64,000 bases of DNA from an uncultured Winogradskyella sp. (lineage in GTDB: Bacteria; Bacteroidota; Bacteroidia; Flavobacteriales; Flavobacteriaceae): contig NZ_CANMIW010000001.1 in the NCBI RefSeq assembly GCF_947498005.1, positions 124,001 to 188,000 on the forward strand. Direction: 5' to 3'. Below are positions 53,001 to 60,121 of this stretch, piece after piece. Made by a program: the position numbers and the translations under genes. Each line of letters begins with the position of its first letter. Position 1 is the first letter of the stretch. A model generated the notes under the pieces. That model saw only the letters and a list, made by a program, of their open reading frames with translations. It made no database searches and was not told where the DNA came from.

Positions 53001-53740
53001 TGAAATTCGCCAGCTGCGACTTGTTGTAAAAAGTAAGATTGCCCGTTGAATTTGATTTGTGCGTTCTCAGGTATCACATTTCCTGCTGTGGAAATATTGA
53101 GTTTAAAATCCTTATTTTCAATAGCTTGTAAATTTTCATTCAACACAAAAAACTGAAAAGGCGCTGGTGGTTCGTATGCCGTTTTGTAATTAACAACACG
53201 TTCGTAACTATCACTAAACCAATTTATTTTTCCAGTAACAAACGACAACAATAAAATGGCGATTGGAATGGCTGCATATTTTAAATATTTGGTATTTGAT
53301 TTAAAGTTAATCGCAGATTTAAAAGGAATGGGTTGTAATTCTTGCGACTTCTGTTCTATACTTGCTAAAAGCAAATCGGATTGTTGAGGGCTTTGATTAA
53401 GTTGAAGTACATTTAATAACTTATCGTTCACTTCTGGAAAATGATTTCCTATCAGTTTAGAAGCCGTTTCAAAATTGATGCCTTGTTTTAATTTGAATAA
53501 ATGTGACAACGGAATGGCTATAAACTTTACGAAGAGTGCTAATTCTACTGCGATAAACGTCCAAAATAATATCGTTCTAGCTGTTGGATTAAGCCATAAC
53601 ACATATTCTACGAATAATGTAATTATAAGATATAGTAAACCAATGGCGAAAAATAAGATAGCACCTTTTAGTAGTTCATTGGTGTAATACCTTTTAATGA
53701 ATTGCTCTAGCTTTTGTTTTATGGTTTCGAAATTGCTCAT
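50069..53740 (-). CDS. DUF4175 family giant membrane protein with collagen-like region
   Basis: A 1223-residue protein. Two N-terminal membrane segments (about 25-45 and 50-75) and a third near 150-170 are followed by a predicted beta-rich domain (about 200-480), a long charged coiled coil (about 480-780) and a helical domain (about 780-930). Residues about 937-1087 form a striking Gly/Lys/Glu low-complexity stretch rich in EGKEGKEG and NGKNGKNG-type triplets, resembling collagen-like Gly-X-Y repeats. The C-terminal ~130 residues are again helical. I recall the family as DUF4175; its role in Bacteroidota is unknown. The repeat stretch makes long spurious frames on both strands. Confidence 0.85.
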   Translation of the reverse strand: MSNFETIKQKLEQFIKRYYTNELLKGAILFFAIGLLYLIITLFVEYVLWLNPTARTILFWTFIAVELALFVKFIAIPLSHLFKLKQGINFETASKLIGNHFPEVNDKLLNVLQLNQSPQQSDLLLASIEQKSQELQPIPFKSAINFKSNTKYLKYAAIPIAILLLSFVTGKINWFSDSYERVVNYKTAYEPPAPFQFFVLNENLQAIENKDFKLNISTAGNVIPENAQIKFNGQSYFLQQVAAGEFQYTFSLPKEPIEFTLSANDVTSKPYKLTVVNTPNLVNFEMVLDYPSHTKKQDEVLKSTGSAVIPEGTNITWKAKTKSTTGVQIYAEDTLSFKSNSNGIFEASKRLYNNYNYSITTSNDDLKDYENLAYNINVIKDGYPEMKIKVQKDSIDQQSLYFYGQASDDYGLTKLQLVYYPTDDESKKVVEPITISKSNFSEFVSAFPNQFNLEDGVSYQLYFEVFDNDALHNYKRTKSSTFSYRKLTKDEEEQKQLNEQNETIKDISKTFDKLQEQDKKLEELSKTQKEKESLNFNDKKKFEEFLKRQKNQEQLMKNFNKKLQDNLEEFQKDEKKDDQFKEDLKERLKENEEQLKKDEELLKELEELKDKINKEEFTQKLEELTKQNKNKKRSMKQLLELTKRFYVMKKAEKVSSELEKLSEEQEELSKKEKENTKEAQEKLNEEFDKLQKDLEDLKREDRQLQKPMKIARDEFLEDEIKFDQKEAKEALEKKEEAESKGDQKEAQEQKVKAKKQQKKAAQKMKQMSEMMKMKAGGGGGGDQMSEDIDALRQILENLLLYSFDQEELMETFESIGINNNNYGKYIIEQSNLREHFEHIDDSLFALSLRQPKISEKVNSQITEVYFNIDKALEQLSENRLYQGVGAQQYAVTSTNELASFLSDVLDNMEMSMNPSQGEGGEGQLDDIIMSQEELNKKMEEGVKKGEEGKEGKEGEEGKEGEGEKPGNEGKEGKDGQGEKPGEQGKAGKEGKDGKSGENGKRGEGQGKSGQGGKSGQNGEQQGEGNQNGQKEGKNGKDGNGGKEGKGEGDNGEIENGEGKGKNGKNGKNGRDGEGEQNDGYGEGGSEEQNGELYKIYQKQQLLRQALEDKFAKEGKIESAGQLIKQMEEIELDLLNTGFTNQTLQKMMDVQHQLLKMENATFMQGQDTKRKSETNTVEFNQNNGSQIPTAKQYFNTTEILNRQALPLQNHFKKKIQEYFNKAND

Positions 53741-53748
53741 TTAGCCAA

Positions 53749-54693
53749 TTATAATTCTTCTTTTAAAATCCAGTCTATCAAATTATCTTTATCAACAATA
53801 GACCAACTGTGAGGATGGCGATCTCCGTTAGAACGGTAACCTTTATTTTTTGTTGCAATATACTGTACATCTTTAAACCCAAAATTCTTCAAAGATTCAG
53901 ATAGACTTTTAATATAATATGCATTCATTTCATCATATTTAGCCATTGTTCTTTCTTTCCACCAAAGTGTATCTGGTTCTGTATAAAGTCTAATTCTTGT
54001 GTTTTTTAAGTTCTCGATATTGTCAAAATTATTCGTTTCTGATGTAAATACAGCAAACGCTTCATAGTTAGAAAGGTTTTTATGAGGATTGCCAAATTCT
54101 TTACTTAAAGTTTCTAGTATCCACGTGCTCTCTTCCATTGTAGAATTAGACAAATTACGTTTTAAGTTTTTTTCAGAAGTCTTATATAGAGCTACCAAAT
54201 CAATAGGCGAATCAACAATAAAAACACCTTCTGGAACTAAATTAGAATTTCCATTAGTCATGTAATCGCTTATTAAAAGTGCCATATTTCCGCCACTTGA
54301 AAATCCACCTATAAACATATTATCTTCAGGTAAATTATGCTCATTGAAAATGGTTTTAAGATCTTTAGTTAGTTCTTCTAATTCACTTTTTCCGAGCCAT
54401 AACTTTCTGTTATAATTCATAAACAAAACAGCAACGTCATTGTTTTTAGCCTTTTCAAGAATTTTAAATTCCCGTTTTACGTCTTTAGCCGTTTCTGGAA
54501 AACCTCCAAAAAGAACTAATGTCGCTTCTATGTTTTTAACTGGTTTGCTTAATTCGTAATCATCGTGCTTTATGTCTTGATAAGTAACTTCTTCAAAGAT
54601 TTCAGTTTCTTCTTTTACTTCTGCTTCTTTCACTTCATTCTTACACGAGATAAAAACAGTAATTATTGATAGTATTACTAAAAGCTTTTTCAT
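53749..54693 (-). CDS. Alpha/beta hydrolase-like lipoprotein
   Basis: A lipoprotein of about 314 residues from ATG 54693; an upstream TTG (54714) is less likely because the leader MKKLLVILSIITVFISC starts at the ATG. The mature part has VLFGGFPETAKDVKREFK and FIGGFSSGGNMALLISDYM, a Gly-x-Ser-x-Gly nucleophile elbow, then VFIVDSPIDLV and a later SNGDRHPHSW with a possible His. It looks like a serine hydrolase, perhaps a peptidase or esterase, exposed outside the inner membrane. Follows the DUF4175 gene in the same direction with eight bases between. Confidence 0.75.
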   Translation of the reverse strand: MKKLLVILSIITVFISCKNEVKEAEVKEETEIFEEVTYQDIKHDDYELSKPVKNIEATLVLFGGFPETAKDVKREFKILEKAKNNDVAVLFMNYNRKLWLGKSELEELTKDLKTIFNEHNLPEDNMFIGGFSSGGNMALLISDYMTNGNSNLVPEGVFIVDSPIDLVALYKTSEKNLKRNLSNSTMEESTWILETLSKEFGNPHKNLSNYEAFAVFTSETNNFDNIENLKNTRIRLYTEPDTLWWKERTMAKYDEMNAYYIKSLSESLKNFGFKDVQYIATKNKGYRSNGDRHPHSWSIVDKDNLIDWILKEEL

Positions 54694-54859
54694 GGGTTCA
54701 ATTGTAAAATACAAAATGTTAAACTACACTCTATATTACCTTTAACTGACTAAACTACAAATTTATTTTAATCGAAAATAGTTGACAACTAATAAGATTC
54801 TGTTAATATAGAAGAATTAACTGTTAAATACGGCAAAACTTAACAACTGCTTATTTTCT

Positions 54860-54889
54860 TTGTTCTAAAATTCTATCAAACTATCTTTG
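54860..54889 (+). promoter_or_regulatory. Promoter of gltX
   Basis: TTG (54860-54862), 19 bases, TATCTTTG (54882-54889). Both boxes and the spacing match the Bacteroidota promoter well. The transcript would start within or just before the palindromic element that follows. Confidence 0.7.
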
Positions 54890-54892
54890 CGC

Positions 54893-54920
54893 GAGATTCT
54901 GAAATAAATTCAGAATGACA
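54893..54920. repeat. GATTCTGAA/TTCAGAATGAC-type palindromic element in the gltX leader
   Basis: ATTCTGAA (54896-54903), loop, TTCAGAAT (54909-54916), then GACA; same family as the pair at 49441. It occupies most of the 5' leader between promoter and gltX start, so it could form a leader hairpin. Confidence 0.7.
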
Positions 54921-54940
54921 AACTATTTCTATTTTCCGTT

Positions 54941-56455
54941 ATGTCTAAAAAAGTACGTGTGCGTTTTGCACCTAGTCCAACAGGACCTTTACATATTGGT
55001 GGTGTAAGAACTGCTTTATTCAACTATTTATTTGCCAAAAAACATGGTGGCGATTTTGTATTAAGAATTGAAGATACAGACCAAAATCGTTTTGTAGAAG
55101 GTGCTGAAGATTATATTGTTAAATCATTAGACTGGTGTGGTATGTCGTTTGACGAAGGTCCAGGAAAAAACGAAAAATTTGGTCCATACAGACAAAGTGA
55201 ACGCAAACATTTGTACAAACAATATGCTGATGAATTAATTGCAAATGGCAAAGCCTATTATGCTTTTGATACTGCTGAACAATTAGATGCCGAACGAAAA
55301 GGCCACGAAGCCGAAGGCAAAACCTTTATTTATAATTGGCACAATCGTGAAAAAGGACGTTTGGTTAATTCTTTAGTGTTAACTGAAGAAGAAACTAAAG
55401 CTAAAATTGAAGCAGGTGATCATTTTGTGATTCGTTTTAAATCGCCTCAAGATGAAACGTTGCATTTAACGGATATTATTCGTGGGAATATTAAGATTGA
55501 TACTAATGTTTTAGACGATAAAATTTTATTTAAAAGTGATGGTATGCCTACCTATCATTTAGCGAATATTGTAGATGACCATTTAATGGAAATTACACAT
55601 GTGATTCGTGGCGAAGAATGGTTACCATCTTTAGCATTACACAAATTATTATATGATGCTTTTGGTTGGGAAGCGCCAGAATTCGCGCATTTACCATTGA
55701 TTTTAAAACCAACAGGAAAAGGTAAACTAAGCAAACGTGATGGTGATAAAATGGGATTCCCAGTATTTCCATTAGAATATACAGCTCCAGACGGCACCGT
55801 TTCTAGAGGCTATAAAGAAGATGGTTATTTCCCAGAGGCAGTTGTCAATTTCTTAGCCTTTTTAGGATGGAATCCTGGAACAGAACAAGAGATTTTTAGC
55901 TTAGAACAAATGATTGCAGATTTTGATTTAGCTAGAGTCAATAAAGCTGGTGCACGTTTTGATCCAGATAAAACGAAGTGGTTTAATCATCAATACATGC
56001 AACAACAACTAGATTTAGATTTAGCCGAACAATTTAAAGCTTCCAAAGCAGAATTAGCAGACATTGATGTTAATTACATTGCTTTATGTGTTGGCTTAAT
56101 AAAAGAACGCGCAACGTTTGTTTCAGATTTTTGGGATTTGAGTCATTTCTTTTTTACAGCGCCAAAAGCTTATGATGAAAAAGCTTCTAAAAAAGCATTG
56201 AAAGAAGGTACAGCAGATATTATGACTAAGGTTATAGAATTGGTTAATGCTACTGAAGATTTTACGGTTGTAAACCTTCAAACTAACATTAAAGGTTGGA
56301 TTACCGATAATGAGATTGGGTTTGGTAAAGTAATGATGCCTTTAAGACTCGCTTTAGTTGGTGCTTTACAAGGACCAGATGTTTTTGATATTATGTATAT
56401 GATTGGTAAAGCTGAAACCGTGAAACGTATTGAGAATTTGATTAAAAATATTTAA
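54941..56455 (+). CDS. gltX: Glutamyl-tRNA synthetase
   Basis: A 504-residue class I aminoacyl-tRNA synthetase. RFAPSPTGPLHIGGVRTAL carries the HIGH-equivalent HIGG (residues 18-21) and LSKRDG near 263-268 is the KMSKS loop. GEEWLPSLALHKLLYDAFGW and the C-terminal anticodon-binding region are present. Attaches glutamate to tRNA-Glu, and since glnS is also in the window, tRNA-Gln is charged separately. ATG start, with the promoter and a palindromic leader upstream. Confidence 0.96.
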   Translation: MSKKVRVRFAPSPTGPLHIGGVRTALFNYLFAKKHGGDFVLRIEDTDQNRFVEGAEDYIVKSLDWCGMSFDEGPGKNEKFGPYRQSERKHLYKQYADELIANGKAYYAFDTAEQLDAERKGHEAEGKTFIYNWHNREKGRLVNSLVLTEEETKAKIEAGDHFVIRFKSPQDETLHLTDIIRGNIKIDTNVLDDKILFKSDGMPTYHLANIVDDHLMEITHVIRGEEWLPSLALHKLLYDAFGWEAPEFAHLPLILKPTGKGKLSKRDGDKMGFPVFPLEYTAPDGTVSRGYKEDGYFPEAVVNFLAFLGWNPGTEQEIFSLEQMIADFDLARVNKAGARFDPDKTKWFNHQYMQQQLDLDLAEQFKASKAELADIDVNYIALCVGLIKERATFVSDFWDLSHFFFTAPKAYDEKASKKALKEGTADIMTKVIELVNATEDFTVVNLQTNIKGWITDNEIGFGKVMMPLRLALVGALQGPDVFDIMYMIGKAETVKRIENLIKNI

Positions 56456-56461
56456 TATAAC

Positions 56462-56498
56462 TTAGACCTGTCAGGTTTTAAAAACCTGACAGGTCTAA
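56462..56498. repeat. Palindromic repeat, GACCT...AGGTC family, perfect hairpin
   Basis: Eighteen-base arms with a one-base centre: TTAGACCTGTCAGGTTTT (56462-56479) and AAAACCTGACAGGTCTAA (56481-56498). It begins seven bases after the gltX stop and ends 12 bases before the next ATG; may act as a partial terminator or processing hairpin. Confidence 0.8.
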
Positions 56499-56510
56499 AA
56501 CATCAAAATT

Positions 56511-57494
56511 ATGAAGTCTCATTTTTTTATTCTAATACTGATTACGGGTTTTTTAATCTCTTGTAAAAAGGAAAAAAAAGCTGACTTTTCAGCGGATAAA
56601 ATAGATTTAGTCTTAAACGAAAAACGTGTACTAATTTTAGGAAATAGCATTACACAAAATGGTCGATACGTTGATTTTTTAGAATATTACATCAGAAAAC
56701 AATACCCTAATAATCCCTTAGATATCATTAGTATTGGTTTATCTGGCGAAACTATTTCTGGAACTACAGAAATTGGTCGAGAATTTCCTAGACCAAATGT
56801 TAGAAAAAGATTGGATAATGCTCTTAGCGAAATTAAACCTGACTTAGTAATTGCTTGCTATGGTATGAATGATGGTAATTATTCGCCATTAGATAGCCTT
56901 CGATTTGAAGCCTACAAAGATGGAATTTTAGAATTGAAAACAAAGGCTGCAGCTATTAATGCAAAATTAATTTTAATGACACCAACTGTTTTTGATCCAA
57001 ACCCTATTTCTGATCGTTTATCAAAAGAAAACGAAACATATGAATATTGGCATCCGTATTTTAAATATAATAATGTTTTAGAAGCCTATTCTAATTGGTT
57101 ATTAAGTATAGAAACGGAAGAACTTAAAGTTGTGGATTTACATCATCATCTAGATTCTATGTTAACAGCAATGAAAAGCATAAAATCAGATTCTACGTTT
57201 ATACCAGATGGTGTTCATCCTAATAATATTGGACATTTTTATATGGCTCAGAAAATTTTGAAGGATTTATATCCTGAAATTTCTATTGAAAATCCTATTG
57301 CTGAAATTGAACATTTAGAAGCAGATTCGCTATATAATTTGGTTCTTAAAAGACGTGAATTACGCTCAGAAGGTTGGCGCTATTTTATTGGCTATACTTC
57401 GAAAGAAAAGCTATTTAAGACAGATAGTATATTGCCTATTGAAATGGAAGTTGAAAAACTAGATTTAGCTATTGATCAATTGTTGAAACAGTAG
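56511..57494 (+). CDS. SGNH/GDSL-type hydrolase lipoprotein
   Basis: A 327-residue lipoprotein: leader MKSHFFILILITGFLISCKK (Cys 18). The SGNH domain has LGNSITQNGRYVDF (block I, Ser in GNSIT), SIGLSGETISG (block II), ACYGMNDGNYS (block III) and FIPDGVHPNNIGHFYMA (block V Asp and His). Complete catalytic set, so likely an active esterase such as a sugar acetylesterase. A C-terminal extension of about 60 residues follows. Tandem after gltX with a hairpin repeat between; the substrate is unknown. Confidence 0.88.
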   Translation: MKSHFFILILITGFLISCKKEKKADFSADKIDLVLNEKRVLILGNSITQNGRYVDFLEYYIRKQYPNNPLDIISIGLSGETISGTTEIGREFPRPNVRKRLDNALSEIKPDLVIACYGMNDGNYSPLDSLRFEAYKDGILELKTKAAAINAKLILMTPTVFDPNPISDRLSKENETYEYWHPYFKYNNVLEAYSNWLLSIETEELKVVDLHHHLDSMLTAMKSIKSDSTFIPDGVHPNNIGHFYMAQKILKDLYPEISIENPIAEIEHLEADSLYNLVLKRRELRSEGWRYFIGYTSKEKLFKTDSILPIEMEVEKLDLAIDQLLKQ

Positions 57495-57565
57495 AGTATT
57501 CAACTAATTACCAATTAATTAGATTACCCTTCGCTCATTCCAACTTATAATGAATAACAAAAAAT

Positions 57566-58243
57566 CTATAGCGTAATATTTAAAGTTAAAGCCATTAGTG
57601 ATTGATTTCCTTTAAATTTTTCGTCACTTGAGATATTAAAATCTTGATCATTCAATTTACCCAACATATTTGTAAAACCATATATGTATTGTGCTCTAAT
57701 AAAGAAACGTCTTACACCAAAGGTTAAACCAACTGTTCCATTGACGTTAAAATTTGAAATTTCTCTAATATCTTCTGTAAACAAATTGTTATAACCAGTT
57801 AAGATATAACCTTCTTTAGAATCGTCTTTTAGCTCTAATTCACTATTATATTGAAGCATTGGTCCAACATCTAAAGTAATATTATTACTAATTAATTTAA
57901 TATGAAATAAAAACGAAACATCTGCGGTGAACATTTTATACTCCACAAATTCACTCGTTAAAAGCCCAACTTTAGATGCACTAATATCAATGTGGTTTTG
58001 AGATAATTGCATATTATAACTCACATTATACCATTTATTGGGTAAATCTACAGAAGCAGACATACCTCCAATATAACCAGTATTGGCTTTTGTTTCAAAA
58101 TTATCGGTTAAAATATCAAATTGGGTAACACCACCTTGAAGACCAATACCGTTTTTAATTTTATAATTTTTTCGTTGTGCAAATCCGGTTGTAACAAAAG
58201 TGATACAAATGACGACTAATAGAATAGATTTTAAATTTTTCAT
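57566..58243 (-). CDS. Outer membrane beta-barrel-like protein
   Basis: A 225-residue secreted protein: signal peptide MKNLKSILLVVICITFVTTGFA with cleavage before QRKN. The mature part alternates hydrophobic and polar residues with terminal strands such as GSLMALTLNITL-like NQSLMALTLNITL ending in aromatic/hydrophobic residues, as in eight-stranded porin-type barrels (PorT/OmpA-like). No lipobox. The function is unknown. It is convergent with the SGNH lipoprotein and divergent from the SPFH gene. Confidence 0.75.
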   Translation of the reverse strand: MKNLKSILLVVICITFVTTGFAQRKNYKIKNGIGLQGGVTQFDILTDNFETKANTGYIGGMSASVDLPNKWYNVSYNMQLSQNHIDISASKVGLLTSEFVEYKMFTADVSFLFHIKLISNNITLDVGPMLQYNSELELKDDSKEGYILTGYNNLFTEDIREISNFNVNGTVGLTFGVRRFFIRAQYIYGFTNMLGKLNDQDFNISSDEKFKGNQSLMALTLNITL

Positions 58244-58339
58244 GCTGATATAAAAGCTGATATAAACAAACGTAGGTAAAATTATTTAATATTACTTACT
58301 TTTAAAGTCTCGTATTATTTAACTTTTAAAAAACGTGTT

Positions 58340-59275
58340 ATGGGTCAATTTATTTTTATTCCAATTATCTTTTTTGCTGTCGTTGTTTTAATTTCATCAT
58401 TCTTTGTGGTAAAACAACAAACCTCAGCTATTATTGAACGCTTTGGGAAATTTCAAAGTATTAGACATTCTGGTTTGCAACTAAAAATTCCATTAATTGA
58501 TAAAGTAGCGGGAAAATTAAGTCTTAAAATTCAACAATTAGACGTTATTATTGAAACGAAGACTTTAGATGATGTATTCGTTCGTCTTAAGGTTTCTGTA
58601 CAATACAAAGTAATTAGAGATAAGGTATATGATGCCTTTTATAAATTAGATTATCCTCATGATCAAATTACATCTTATGTATTTGATGTGGTACGTGCTG
58701 AAGTGCCAAAAATGAAATTAGATGACGTTTTTGTACGTAAAGATGATGTGGCCATTGCTGTAAAATCTGAATTAAATGATGCCATGATGGAATATGGTTA
58801 TGACATTATTAAAACTTTAGTAACAGATATTGATCCAGATGCACAAGTAAAAGCTGCTATGAACAGAATTAATGCTGCAGATAGAGAAAAAACAGCTGCA
58901 CAATTTGAAGGTGATGCGGCAAGAATTTTAATAGTAGAAAAAGCAAAAGCTGAAGCTGAGAGTAAGCGTTTACAAGGACAAGGTATTGCAGACCAAAGAC
59001 GTGAGATTGCACGTGGATTAGAAGAGTCTGTAGATGTATTAAACAGAGTTGGTATTAACTCACAAGAAGCATCTGCTCTTATAGTTGTGACACAACATTA
59101 TGATACCTTGCAATCTATTGGGCAAGAAACAAATAGTAACTTAATCTTATTACCTAATTCTCCTCAAGCTGGTAGTCAAATGTTAAATGACATGGTAGCT
59201 AGTTTTACAGCTAGTAATCAAATAGGTGAAGCTATGAAAGCAAAAAAATTAAATAAAAAGAAGGATGATGAATAA
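58340..59275 (+). CDS. SPFH domain protein (stomatin/QmcA-like)
   Basis: A 311-residue protein: an N-terminal membrane segment (FIPIIFFAVVVLISSFFVV, about 4-22), the SPFH domain from about 27 (VKQQTSAIIERFGKFQSI) to 190, and a helical coiled-coil region with AEAESKRLQGQGIADQRREI. QmcA/YbbK-like proteins form membrane microdomains and regulate proteases. The end overlaps the next gene's start. No NfeD partner is seen nearby, the usual companion in many bacteria; the small secreted protein takes that position. Confidence 0.9.
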   Translation: MGQFIFIPIIFFAVVVLISSFFVVKQQTSAIIERFGKFQSIRHSGLQLKIPLIDKVAGKLSLKIQQLDVIIETKTLDDVFVRLKVSVQYKVIRDKVYDAFYKLDYPHDQITSYVFDVVRAEVPKMKLDDVFVRKDDVAIAVKSELNDAMMEYGYDIIKTLVTDIDPDAQVKAAMNRINAADREKTAAQFEGDAARILIVEKAKAEAESKRLQGQGIADQRREIARGLEESVDVLNRVGINSQEASALIVVTQHYDTLQSIGQETNSNLILLPNSPQAGSQMLNDMVASFTASNQIGEAMKAKKLNKKKDDE

Positions 59276-59783
59276 ACTAAAAAAAATTCTATTACTAATA
59301 ATAATAGCAATAAGTACAGTTTCATTTTCTCAAACTAAAGAAAGCGCATTAAACGATGCTACAGCAGCCATAAAAGCTAATTTAGATTTGGATTTTGATA
59401 CCGTAGTAAAACATACACTACCTGCTGTACTAGATATGATGGGCGGAAAAGAAGCCGCTCTACAAGTTTTAAAATCTACAATGGAAGGTGCAAAAGCACA
59501 AGGTTTAGTTATTGAAAAAGCAGATGTAATTAATGTTTCAAAAATTATTAAAGAGCAAGGCCAATCGCGATGCATAATGACGGGTTATACAGAAATGACT
59601 ATGTCTGGTCAACGTGTAAAATCTACAATTCATTTTGTTGGTATTTACAATGATGTTGATAACTATTGGTGGTTTGTAGAAGCTAAACAATTAAAAAATG
59701 AAGTGTTAGTAAATAAGATTGTTCCAAATTTTGAAACAAGTTTAGAAATTCCTGAAGACGATGTACAAGTAGAGGAAATTTAA
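59265..59783 (+). CDS. Hypothetical secreted protein downstream of the SPFH gene
   Basis: A 172-residue protein: signal peptide (LKKILLLIIIAISTVSFSQ), then a mature domain of about 150 residues with KSTIHFVGIYNDVDNYWWFV. It overlaps the SPFH gene by 11 bases, so the two are coupled; start could be the ATG at 59265 or the next codon. No motif that I recognise. Followed by a bidirectional terminator. It may serve the SPFH microdomain, by context only. Confidence 0.7.
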   Translation: MMNKLKKILLLIIIAISTVSFSQTKESALNDATAAIKANLDLDFDTVVKHTLPAVLDMMGGKEAALQVLKSTMEGAKAQGLVIEKADVINVSKIIKEQGQSRCIMTGYTEMTMSGQRVKSTIHFVGIYNDVDNYWWFVEAKQLKNEVLVNKIVPNFETSLEIPEDDVQVEEI

Positions 59784-59802
59784 TTTAAAATTTATACAAA
59801 TA

Positions 59803-59837
59803 AAAAAACCTCATAATTACTGATTATGAGGTTTTTT
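59803..59837. terminator. Bidirectional terminator
   Basis: AAAAAACCTCATAAT (59803-59817), five-base loop, ATTATGAGGTTTTTT (59823-59837). Fifteen paired bases with A- and T-runs, between the convergent SPFH operon and the 69-residue gene. Confidence 0.9.
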
Positions 59838-59852
59838 ATATTTGAAATTGAC

Positions 59853-60062
59853 TTAGTGTTCTTCTATATATTTATCTCTAATCGTTTTTAATTCGTTGAG
59901 ATAATTTTTTAAATCGGTATCATTTATACTTGCACTATTATTTGAACCTTGTGGTAAAGTGCTTCGTGTTTCATCTAAATGTTTCTGAAGTTCTGGATAA
60001 TTATCTTCTATATCTCTGGTTACTGTTGAAATTTCAGTTAATATTTTCTGTGATTCTTTCAT
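59853..60062 (-). CDS. Small hypothetical protein
   Basis: A 69-residue charged, helical protein without signal peptide (MKESQKILTEISTVTRDIED ... LDETRSTLPQGSNNSASIND). Long enough to be real, and it has a terminator downstream and clean boundaries, but I do not recognise it. It lies just downstream of glnS in the same direction, 59 bases after the stop; co-transcription is possible. Confidence 0.55.
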   Translation of the reverse strand: MKESQKILTEISTVTRDIEDNYPELQKHLDETRSTLPQGSNNSASINDTDLKNYLNELKTIRDKYIEEH

Positions 60063-60121
60063 AATTTATAATGTTTATCATAAGTTACAAATAATCTGAA
60101 CCAAACTATCTCAATAAACTG

